A program made the position numbers and the translations under genes. A DNA stretch of 64,000 nucleotides from Crocinitomix sp. (GTDB lineage: Bacteria; Bacteroidota; Bacteroidia; Flavobacteriales_D; Crocinitomicaceae). Where the stretch lies: NCBI GenBank assembly GCA_013138735.1, contig WTCE01000009.1, positions 1-64,000 of the forward strand, given 5' to 3'. Of this stretch, positions 52,174 through 59,432 are shown one piece after another. Position 1 is the first letter of the stretch; each line of letters begins with the position of its first letter. The notes beneath the pieces were generated by a model. It had not been told where the DNA came from, made no database searches, and was given only the letters and a program-made list of their open reading frames with translations.

Positions 52174-53457
52174 ATGGAATCACAGAAACTAAATACAAAA
52201 ATTGACCATCTTTTCAGGAAAGAATCTGGAAAGATGGTTTCTGTTTTGGTTAATATTTTTGGTTCAAGTAATCTTGAATTAGCCGAAGATGTGGTACAAA
52301 ACACATTGATCAAAGCTCTGGAAGTTTGGAAATACAAGGGGATTCCTGATAATCCCTCGGGCTGGCTTTACCGCGTCGCCAAAAACAATGCTTTGGATAT
52401 CATTCGGCGTGAAAAACGCAGCGAATTATTTGATTTTTCTGATCCAAAACGCCAGCTTTTAACTTCAGAATATACCTTACCGGTTGTCCTCAATAATTTT
52501 TGGGAATCTGATCAAATTGAAGATGACTTTCTAGGTATGATGTTCGCCTGCTGTCATCCTGAAATATCGAAGGAAAATCAAGTCACATTTATTTTAAAAA
52601 CCTTGTGTGGTTTTAGCACAAAAGAAGTGGCGCGATCGTTTATTACGACTGAGGACATTATTTCGAAACGCATTTATAGAACGAAAGAACATTTCAGAAA
52701 AAATCAAATTTACCCTACCATTCCAACCGGAGAAGAATTGGAGAGCAAACTCGGCGTTATTTGCAGTGTAATTTACCTGATGTTTAATGCGGGATATAGT
52801 GCAAGTCATAACAATATGGAGGTGAGAGAAGAAGTGATTTCTCAGGCGCTTTTTTTGGGTAAGGCTTTATTGGATAATGAGAAAACAGCTTATCCTGAGG
52901 TATATGCCTTAATGGCCGTGATGTGTTTTCATTCTGCTCGTTTAAAAAGTCGTTCATCTGATAAAGATGAGCAAATTTTATTGGCCAATCAAGACCGCAG
53001 CTTATGGAATGTTGAACTCATTAACTTGGGGCTTTCCTATTTGGCAAAAGCCAATGAAGGAGATCGTATAAGTATGTATCATTACGAGGCATTAATTGCA
53101 CGTGAGCATTGCATCTCCCCTACTTATGAAGCCACAAATTGGACGGCAATTTTAGCTATTTACGATCAAATGTTGACACATAAATTTGATCCGATTGTTT
53201 ATTTAAACCGCACATTGGCATTGATGGAAGCCGAGGGGCCAAAAAAAGCCTTGCTTGAAATGAAAAAGGTGGCCGAAAATAAACATTTGAAAAAGTACTC
53301 CCTTTTTCACGCCGGATTAGGAGAAATTCATCTCCGTTTAAATGAATACAGAAAAGCAAAAGCCTGTTTAAATGAGGCAATTTTACTGACTAATTCCCTA
53401 ACAGAAAAAGCCTTTCTTGAGAAGAAAATAAAGGAACTCAATTCTAAGCTTTCTTAA
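52174..53457 (+). CDS. ECF42-like RNA polymerase sigma factor
   Basis: 427 residues. Sigma-70 region 2 (LELAEDVVQNTLIKALEVW, PSGWLYRVAKNNALDIIRREKR), region 4 (LKTLCGFSTKEVARSFITTEDIISKRIYRTKEHFR), then a long TPR-like C-terminal extension (about 200-420) with helical pairs. This is the architecture of the ECF42 group (DUF6596-type), which lacks an anti-sigma factor and is found with YCII/DGPF genes, exactly as here. It likely drives the YCII cluster; the extension is reported as needed for activity in a characterised Streptomyces member. Its 3' end overlaps the aquaporin gene by 14 bp, convergently. Confidence 0.9.
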   Translation: MESQKLNTKIDHLFRKESGKMVSVLVNIFGSSNLELAEDVVQNTLIKALEVWKYKGIPDNPSGWLYRVAKNNALDIIRREKRSELFDFSDPKRQLLTSEYTLPVVLNNFWESDQIEDDFLGMMFACCHPEISKENQVTFILKTLCGFSTKEVARSFITTEDIISKRIYRTKEHFRKNQIYPTIPTGEELESKLGVICSVIYLMFNAGYSASHNNMEVREEVISQALFLGKALLDNEKTAYPEVYALMAVMCFHSARLKSRSSDKDEQILLANQDRSLWNVELINLGLSYLAKANEGDRISMYHYEALIAREHCISPTYEATNWTAILAIYDQMLTHKFDPIVYLNRTLALMEAEGPKKALLEMKKVAENKHLKKYSLFHAGLGEIHLRLNEYRKAKACLNEAILLTNSLTEKAFLEKKIKELNSKLS

Positions 53458-54217
53458 TAAAACCCATCAAATAGAAGGCTACTGCTCCTCCAAAAAACGG
53501 AGATAAAATATATACAGTTAAGAAACTCAAGTTAGTTGCTGGAAATGCAGCATTCTCCCAACCACTTAGATAAGCCCAAACTCTTGGCCCAAAATCACGT
53601 GCGGGATTTAATCCCGCTTGCGTATATGGCGCAACAAGACATATAATCAAAGTCACTGTTAATCCAATCAAAGGTGGAATTAAGTTTTTGTTCAGATTTT
53701 TTAATTGCACCAACCAAAATATGGCCCCAACTAAAAGGAATGTGCCCAACGCTTCCATAGCGCAGGCTAAATAAACGGAAACATTTAACTGATCTGCATA
53801 ACCAGGGTTTGGGAAAAACTCACCAAACATCATAGCTGTGTTCTGAGATGCTAAAGTTCCTCGAATAATACCATTTGTTGTTTCAAAAGCAGCAATGTCA
53901 ACACTTAACAAGGCATATAAAGCAGCACCAGCGGCAAAAGCACCAAAGGTTTGACTGATTGTATAGGAGAGAAATTTCTTGATTGATATTTGTCTCGCCA
54001 ATGTCATGGCCAAACTCACCGCTGGATTTAAATGAGCGAAGCTAAACTTGCGGGTTGCAAAAATTGCTAAAGCCACGCCGACTCCCCAAACTATTGCAAC
54101 CTCTAACAAACTGCCTAGCCAACCAAATAAAATGGTAACACCAACTGCACCGCAACCAATAAAAACAAGAATAAAAGTTCCAATAAACTCTCCTAAAAGT
54201 TCCTTTAAGCTGCCCAT
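53444..54217 (-). CDS. MIP-family aquaporin, arsenic-operon type
   Basis: 257 residues, six membrane helices and both NPA signatures (HLNPAVSL and GLNPARDF). It is the last gene of an arsenic-resistance operon and overlaps the convergent sigma-factor gene by 14 bp. In some bacteria an aquaglyceroporin (AqpS) replaces the arsenite pump, letting As(III) made by arsenate reductase diffuse out. No ArsB or Acr3 is seen in this operon, so that role fits (inference). Confidence 0.88.
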   Translation of the reverse strand: MGSLKELLGEFIGTFILVFIGCGAVGVTILFGWLGSLLEVAIVWGVGVALAIFATRKFSFAHLNPAVSLAMTLARQISIKKFLSYTISQTFGAFAAGAALYALLSVDIAAFETTNGIIRGTLASQNTAMMFGEFFPNPGYADQLNVSVYLACAMEALGTFLLVGAIFWLVQLKNLNKNLIPPLIGLTVTLIICLVAPYTQAGLNPARDFGPRVWAYLSGWENAAFPATNLSFLTVYILSPFFGGAVAFYLMGFIKKA

Positions 54218-54218
54218 T

Positions 54219-54821
54219 CTACGCTATTTTTGAGAAAGCGTAAAATAGCTCAGTAGCAATTTGAAATGAACGATAATCGTACATACTAGACTCTAATGGC
54301 GTATCGTCAAATGCCTTAGGATCATCATATCGCAAAGAAATGCGTTGCTCGCATCCAACAACAATTGGACAGTTTTCATCTGCATGAGAACAGGTCATAA
54401 TTGCAGCAAAATTTCCCGTTGGATTTACCGGATCCTCTATTAGTTTCGAAAAAGCTGTAATGGATGCGCCTGCTGCTCCATAATCAATGCTATAGTGTGG
54501 ATTATCGCCACCACTAGAATTGACATCAAAACCAAAACGCTTTAATGATTGCACGGCTCTAGGATTCAATTCAGTCAGCTCGACTCCACTCGAATAACTT
54601 TGAATTGCAACGCCATAATAATCGGCTGCCACTTTTGCCCAAATCTGCGAAAATTGACTTCGGCGTGAATTATGTGTACAAATGAAATTTAATTGAATAA
54701 CTTCTCCTCGATCCTTTTTCCATTGAACAAAATCAATCAATAAATTAAGTTCGCCTTTGCGCGTGTCTGAAATTTCGTCGAAATTAATTTTTTCAACAAC
54801 CTGCTTTAATAAATGATACAT
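54219..54821 (-). CDS. Arsenate reductase-like low-molecular-weight phosphatase
   Basis: 200 residues with the LMW protein-tyrosine-phosphatase fold. The P-loop FICTHNSRRSQFSQIW matches CX5R-S (C-T-H-N-S-R-R-S). The family includes thioredoxin-linked arsenate reductases. It lies 2 bp before the aquaporin gene and 10 bp after the DUF6428-like gene. Longer than typical ArsC of this class (about 130-140 aa), with an N-terminal helical extension. ArsC function is inferred from the arsenic operon; a phosphatase cannot be excluded. Confidence 0.8.
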   Translation of the reverse strand: MYHLLKQVVEKINFDEISDTRKGELNLLIDFVQWKKDRGEVIQLNFICTHNSRRSQFSQIWAKVAADYYGVAIQSYSSGVELTELNPRAVQSLKRFGFDVNSSGGDNPHYSIDYGAAGASITAFSKLIEDPVNPTGNFAAIMTCSHADENCPIVVGCEQRISLRYDDPKAFDDTPLESSMYDYRSFQIATELFYAFSKIA

Positions 54822-54830
54822 TCTTAAAAA

Positions 54831-55298
54831 TTAACAACAACCAGAACCTGGTGTACATGAATTGTCATTCGTAAGATCGCTCATAGCTACTTTCACCTTC
54901 ACTTCTGGCACTCCACAATTATCTTTCGCCAAACAATCTGTTGTTTTAGAAGTCAATAAAAAATTATCGTCCTTATAATCCAAACCATATTTACCAATTG
55001 TCGCTCCTTGATATTCCACTTCAATCTCTAAATCCTCAAGATCCAAGGCCTTTTCAGAAAGTGCGATAATGTTTACTAATTTATCTGGATGTAATCGGTG
55101 GTCATAATCATCCGCCTCCCAAAGTTGAAAGTTTACAACTTTTTCTGTGCGAAGTGTTCCACCGCAATCAATAAATCGTTTGTCAATTTGCCCTACTTCC
55201 GTCACATGAAAATGTCCAGGAACTAATTGTCCATCAGGCAATTCAAACCCAATGGCAATTTTCGTTTTTAATATTTCTTTAAATTGTGATAGTTTCAT
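54831..55298 (-). CDS. DUF6428-like protein of the arsenic operon
   Basis: 155 residues. It begins LSQFKEILKTKIAIGFELPDGQLVPGHFHVTEVG and carries a beta-rich core. Its C-terminus ends NSCTPGSGCC, and earlier TTDCLAKDNC adds more cysteines, which suits thiol binding of As(III). The family is common next to arsR and arsC in Bacteroidota. Exact role unknown. It is second in the operon after arsR, 64 bp from it. Confidence 0.75.
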   Translation of the reverse strand: MKLSQFKEILKTKIAIGFELPDGQLVPGHFHVTEVGQIDKRFIDCGGTLRTEKVVNFQLWEADDYDHRLHPDKLVNIIALSEKALDLEDLEIEVEYQGATIGKYGLDYKDDNFLLTSKTTDCLAKDNCGVPEVKVKVAMSDLTNDNSCTPGSGCC

Positions 55299-55362
55299 TT
55301 TTTTAGTGTTATGTGTGTTGTATTACGTGTTATGTCTTACTCTTAATTACTCTTGCCTATTA

Positions 55363-55698
55363 TCAACAGCAACTATCTCCGCCGCAGCAACTATGTTTGT
55401 CAAACATTTCGTTAAACGTATTTTTCATATTAATCCAAACTTCAGGATTTATGCAATAGTTCATTGAAACGCCATCAATTGTTCCTTTTATTAAGCCAAT
55501 TGCCTTTAATTCTTTTAAATGCTGACTAATTGTTGCTTGTGCTAAACCTAATTCTTGAACAAGATCAGAATTAATACAAGCATCCGCTTTTAGCAAATGT
55601 TGTAAAATAGCGATCCGTGCCGGGTGCGCTAGGCACTTTGCTAGCACAGCCAATTCGTTTTGCTCAGTGGTGAATAAATCTGTTTTTGTTAACCCCAT
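55363..55698 (-). CDS. arsR: ArsR-family metalloregulator
   Basis: 111 residues, a winged-helix repressor (AVLAKCLAHPARIAILQHLLKADACINSDLVQELGLAQATISQHLKELKAIGLIKGT). The classical CVC pair of E. coli ArsR is not obvious (only one Cys, in ADACIN). The C-terminus ends HSCCGGDSCC, a four-Cys cluster that could be the As(III) sensor. It is first in the operon, with a dyad at 55708-55723 overlapping its promoter. Confidence 0.88.
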   Translation of the reverse strand: MGLTKTDLFTTEQNELAVLAKCLAHPARIAILQHLLKADACINSDLVQELGLAQATISQHLKELKAIGLIKGTIDGVSMNYCINPEVWINMKNTFNEMFDKHSCCGGDSCC

Positions 55699-55707
55699 AA
55701 TTGATAC

Positions 55708-55723
55708 ATTGCAATATTACGAT
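55708..55723. promoter_or_regulatory. Candidate ArsR operator/promoter
   Basis: ATTGCAATATTACGAT is an imperfect 16-bp dyad (six of eight half-site positions match). It contains, on the minus strand, TAATATTG, one mismatch from TAnnTTTG, and lies 10 bp upstream of arsR. Confidence 0.45.
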
Positions 55724-56002
55724 AAATAAACTAATCTGCAATTTTTTTCTTTAAAACTTGGTCAATTAAACCAATTGCCGCTCGAGTCTTTCAAATGAGA
55801 TGCGGTAAGTAAAAAATCGTTGCGACCTAATGAAACTATTAAAATTTTAGGAGGTGATAAACCTTTGATTTAAGACGATTAGACGTTTTTGTAAAAAGGG
55901 TAGGCGTAGTTCCGCCCTTTAATAAATCCGCTTTTTCATCAATTAGGAGAACCTAATTTTATTGACTAAGTTTAAGTTTAATATACACCTAAATCTTAAT
56001 TT
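55724..56002. other. Intergenic stretch between arsR and the next gene
   Basis: Together with the operator this is about 300 bp without a gene. A hairpin around 55895-55922 (AAAGGG, GGCG / CGCC, CTTT) is visible; no repeat or small gene. Confidence 0.35.
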
Positions 56003-56407
56003 ATGTCACTAAACGAACAACCTGAAGCAAACTTCCCAATTAGTCTTTCCAAAGCCATTCAATGGATTTCAAACTGGCGCAACAATTTCCATCTCGGAAA
56101 AAATAATCAAGTTGATAAAATTGAATTTAAATCTTTCTTAGTTGTCAAATCTGACTTTCAAGAAATCATGAATAATGATGATTATCAATATGTTCGAATG
56201 TATATGGCTGTTGGTCCTAATGACGAAACCGACCCAAATGGTATGGAAAGTCCTAAATTAATTATAGTGGGTGCAGATCCTAATAAACAAGATATGCTTG
56301 GTAATAATTATGACAATATCAATGAAATGACGATCCCGTGCCCTAGGATGTGTGATGACAAATCAAGTCCTTTATATACGTTGGTAATGCCCGAAGATGC
56401 AAAATAA
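56003..56407 (+). CDS. Hypothetical cytosolic protein
   Basis: 134 residues, no signal or membrane helix. It has NFPISLSKAIQWISNWR, VRMYMAVGPNDETDPNG, LIIVGADPNKQDMLG and a CPRMCDD cysteine pair followed by PLYTLVMPED. The pattern is shared with uncharacterised proteins in Bacteroidota but I cannot name a family. It precedes a membrane protein and a two-component system by 25 bp, and might be in the same operon. Confidence 0.6.
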   Translation: MSLNEQPEANFPISLSKAIQWISNWRNNFHLGKNNQVDKIEFKSFLVVKSDFQEIMNNDDYQYVRMYMAVGPNDETDPNGMESPKLIIVGADPNKQDMLGNNYDNINEMTIPCPRMCDDKSSPLYTLVMPEDAK

Positions 56408-56432
56408 AATGTAACCTTAATTCCCCTCAAAA

Positions 56433-57059
56433 TTGAATACGGTATTCGTTTTAGCTGCAAGTATTTCTATAGTTCCATCAATAATTGGACTTTATAAATT
56501 TAAAACACTCAACAGGGTTACTAAGCTTATATTGCTATACGCTTTACTTTCATTGTTGATGTCTATTATTAGTTATTTAGCGAAGATCTATTCGATAAAT
56601 AATTTACCTCTCTTCCATTTATTTACGGTTATTGAATTTGTGCTATTTGTGGAGTTTTATAAATCAATGTCGAAGCAAAAAATGCAGACTTTGCTCTTTA
56701 GTCTTCAAATATTTTTCTGTGGATTTGCTGTAATTAATGCGCTTTTTTTGGAGTCAATTTTTGAGCATAATACATACCCAGGAGCCATAGGCGGAATCAT
56801 TCTCATTTTACTGAGCTTAAAACTTTTTTATGACGTTTTTGAAAAGGAAGAAAAGGAATTCCAAACAGCCCCACTCATCTATTTTAACATTGGGATTTTT
56901 CTTTATTTCTCCGTTACGCTTCTCATCCTACTCTTGGGAAATTATTTGCTTAAGGCAAGCGACACGTTTTATTATCGAATTTGGTTAATAAGATGGATAG
57001 CTGATATTCTTTTTTATATCTTGTTAGCCATTGGCCTATGGATTCACAAGCGGAAATAA
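56433..57059 (+). CDS. Multi-helix membrane protein linked to a two-component system
   Basis: 208 residues with six or seven hydrophobic helices (VFVLAASISIVPSIIGLY, LLYALLSLLMSIISYLA, FSLQIFFCGFAVINALF, AIGGIILILLSL, IYFNIGIFLYFSVTLLILLLG, WIADILFYILLAIGLW). It begins at a TTG codon. The stop overlaps the kinase start by 22 bp, so it is co-expressed with the NarL-type two-component pair and may be its signal-receiving membrane partner (inference). Confidence 0.7.
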   Translation: MNTVFVLAASISIVPSIIGLYKFKTLNRVTKLILLYALLSLLMSIISYLAKIYSINNLPLFHLFTVIEFVLFVEFYKSMSKQKMQTLLFSLQIFFCGFAVINALFLESIFEHNTYPGAIGGIILILLSLKLFYDVFEKEEKEFQTAPLIYFNIGIFLYFSVTLLILLLGNYLLKASDTFYYRIWLIRWIADILFYILLAIGLWIHKRK

Positions 57060-57829
57060 ACATTTACTACTCCATACTCATTGCGATTGGATTGATTTTC
57101 ATTTTTGCAATTGCAGTGATTCTATTTTTTTTACGCTACCGGCGCGGATTGGTAAAAAAGCAACTCGAAATTGAACGCCAAGAAAGTGAGCACCGCCTAG
57201 TATTATTGAAAGCTACATTAGAAGTCACCGAACAAGAGCGCAAACGAATTGCTGAAGAATTGCATGATGCCATTGGTTCTCATTTAGCAGTGGCCAAAAT
57301 GTCTCTCAACGCACTTAAAGTTGCGCAAAGTAATCCAGAAGAATTGCAAAAATTAGTGGACGCAAGTAAAGAGTCGCTCAACGAAACGATCAATACCGTT
57401 CGTGAAATTTCACACGATCTTTATCCGCCAGGCTTGGCACAATTTGGTTTTGTAAATACTGTAGTTGATCTTTTTGAAAAGTTAACAACGAGCGAGGCTG
57501 AATTTCAATTTTCTTGTACTTATCAATTTTCAGATGCTGATAAAATCATTCAATTGATTCTTTATCGCATTACACAGGAATTAATTACAAACACTTTGCG
57601 GTATGCGAATGCAACTCATGTTAACTTAAACATTGTGCAGGTAGATGCTACATTAGAATTTCATTATTCAGATAATGGAGTTGGATTTGACTTAGCGGAC
57701 TCCAAGATGAAAAAAGGTTTAGGCTTTATGAATATCGAAAGTCGACTCATGGTAATAAATGGGGAATTAAATTTAGAATCCAAACCAAATGAAGGGTTTC
57801 AAGCCAACATTAAAATAAAGCGGACATGA
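57038..57829 (+). CDS. NarL-type sensor histidine kinase (HisKA_3)
   Basis: 263 residues: one membrane helix (YSILIAIGLIFIFAIAVILFFL), then HisKA_3 (EQERKRIAEELHDAIGSHLAVAKMSLN, phosphoacceptor in ELHDAIG) and HATPase_c (ITQELITNTLRYANATHVNLNI, YSDNGVGFDL, GLGFMNIESRLMVING). No extracellular sensor domain. It overlaps the previous gene by 22 bp and the regulator by 4 bp. Confidence 0.92.
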   Translation: MDSQAEINIYYSILIAIGLIFIFAIAVILFFLRYRRGLVKKQLEIERQESEHRLVLLKATLEVTEQERKRIAEELHDAIGSHLAVAKMSLNALKVAQSNPEELQKLVDASKESLNETINTVREISHDLYPPGLAQFGFVNTVVDLFEKLTTSEAEFQFSCTYQFSDADKIIQLILYRITQELITNTLRYANATHVNLNIVQVDATLEFHYSDNGVGFDLADSKMKKGLGFMNIESRLMVINGELNLESKPNEGFQANIKIKRT

Positions 57830-58494
57830 CAAAAGAAATAAAGGTTGGAATAGCAGAAGATCAAGTTCTTTTTAGAAAAGGAATTGTTTCAATACTCAAT
57901 GGATTTGATACGATTGATGTCATTGTAGAAGCTGATAATGGCAGAATTCTTTTGGATCAATTAAAAACAATTGCAAACCTGCCCCATGTCCTTTTACTTG
58001 ACTTAAAAATGCCTGAATTGGATGGGATTGAAACGACCAAAATCATTAGAGAGACCTACCCTGATATCAAAATCATCATTTTAACATCCTACAATGAAAA
58101 ACGCTTCATTTTACATTTATTAGAATGCGGAGCGCATGCCTATTTGCTAAAAGATGCCGAGCCAGAGGATCTGAAAAAAGCAATAGCGGCAGTAGCCAAT
58201 GAAGGTTATTATTTTACACCAGCCATAATGGAGGTGATTATCAATAATAAAAAAGAAAAGAAGGATAACGTCTCATTGGAACAATCCGAACAGCTCTTAA
58301 GTGAAAGAGAAATCGAAGTTATTCGTTTAATTTGTAAAGAAAAAACGGCTCCAGAAATTGGCGAACTTCTTTTTATTAGTCCAAGAACGGTGGAAGGACA
58401 CCGCAATCGAATTTTAGAAAAAACAGGCTGCAAAAATGTAGCTGGATTAGTTGTTTATGCCTTTAAAAACAACTTGGTTGAACCAACTCCTTAG
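57826..58494 (+). CDS. NarL/LuxR-type response regulator
   Basis: 222 residues. Receiver domain with the phosphoacceptor Asp in VLLLDLKMPELDG, the conserved Thr in ILTSYNE and Lys in LLKDAEPEDLKKA. C-terminal LuxR HTH (LSEREIEVIRLICKEKTAPEIGELLFISPRTVEGHRNRILEKTGCKN). Its ATG overlaps the kinase stop by 4 bp. Target genes are unknown. Confidence 0.94.
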   Translation: MTKEIKVGIAEDQVLFRKGIVSILNGFDTIDVIVEADNGRILLDQLKTIANLPHVLLLDLKMPELDGIETTKIIRETYPDIKIIILTSYNEKRFILHLLECGAHAYLLKDAEPEDLKKAIAAVANEGYYFTPAIMEVIINNKKEKKDNVSLEQSEQLLSEREIEVIRLICKEKTAPEIGELLFISPRTVEGHRNRILEKTGCKNVAGLVVYAFKNNLVEPTP

Positions 58495-58683
58495 GAAGAA
58501 AACAACCCATTAGGTAAATCTACCTCAAATAATAACTGCGTGATTCTGCGCTATCTCACCCCTTAAAGTATCCCGTACTTTGCCTTGTTCAAGAATTACT
58601 CCTGAACAATGTGGAGTTCAGCTACCACATAAAAAAAAACGGGGCTTTAGAAGCCATAAAATATTACTTAAAAATTTTAAATT

Positions 58684-59358
58684 ATGTCAAATTTACAAAC
58701 ACCTGTTGCAAAATTCGATTCAATGTGTACTTTACCCAATGGCGCAACTTATGTAACGGTTGGCCCCTTATATTATCGCTATTCGAATATAGCACAAACT
58801 TCACCGGATGCGGGATATCCACTAACAATTAAAAGTCATTTTATTTCTGCGGGGCTTACAGGAATGGAAGCCTTTTACGAAGGTTTTGATAGCATGTGTC
58901 TTTTCCCTAATGGAAAATTATACATTACAAAAGGAGGTCAATATGCTAGATTCACATGGGATGGCCTTCATTTGACACTCGAGAAAGGACCTCTATCAAT
59001 TGCCGAAAGATGGCCTAGTTTACCCCTTGAATTCCAATCAGGAATTGATACAATGTCTCTTTTGGGAAACGACAAAATTTATTTCACTAAAGGAAATCAA
59101 TACGTGCGATATACGCATGGGCCTGGTGTACACGATATTACAATGGACCCGGGTTATCCGCAGGCAATTAGTGCCGCATCTTGGGGTATTACTGCCGCTT
59201 ATTCTGATTTTTTAGCAGGGTTTGATGCAGTTGCTTTGGCAAGTAATGGCAAAACTTATGTGAGTAAAAATGGTCAATACATTCGCTATTCAGACATTGA
59301 TGCTTTTGTCATTGATCCTGGATATCCTTTAACATTGCAAAACGGTTGGGGGGTTTAA
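58684..59358 (+). CDS. Hemopexin-repeat protein (four-bladed propeller)
   Basis: 224 residues built of four hemopexin-like repeats of about 50 residues: FDSMCTLPNGATYVTVGPLYYRYS; FDSMCLFPNGKLYITKGGQYARFT; IDTMSLLGNDKIYFTKGNQYVRYT; FDAVALASNGKTYVSKNGQYIRYS. Each ends near DxGYP and a Trp. This is one complete hemopexin fold, as in photopexins and plant albumin-2. It has no signal peptide, so it may be cytosolic or exported by an unknown route. Hemopexin domains bind varied ligands; I cannot infer one. Monocistronic, with a strong terminator just after. Confidence 0.85.
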   Translation: MSNLQTPVAKFDSMCTLPNGATYVTVGPLYYRYSNIAQTSPDAGYPLTIKSHFISAGLTGMEAFYEGFDSMCLFPNGKLYITKGGQYARFTWDGLHLTLEKGPLSIAERWPSLPLEFQSGIDTMSLLGNDKIYFTKGNQYVRYTHGPGVHDITMDPGYPQAISAASWGITAAYSDFLAGFDAVALASNGKTYVSKNGQYIRYSDIDAFVIDPGYPLTLQNGWGV

Positions 59359-59378
59359 AAAATAATACCCATTAAAAC

Positions 59379-59412
59379 AGAGGCTGTTCAAATTTATTGA
59401 ACAGCCTCTTTA
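59379..59412. terminator. Bidirectional terminator
   Basis: AGAGGCTGTTCA, loop AATTTAT, TGAACAGCCTCT: a perfect 12-bp stem with T-run on the plus side and A-run on the minus side, between the convergent hemopexin and TonB-receptor genes. Confidence 0.85.
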
Positions 59413-59432
59413 TATTTGAGCCAATCACTAAA

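Noticed and set aside
58585-58609. Inverted repeat TTGTTCA...TGAACAA upstream of the hemopexin-repeat gene
   Set aside because: The arms are only 7 bp and there is no adjoining promoter element or T-run; too weak to call an operator or terminator.
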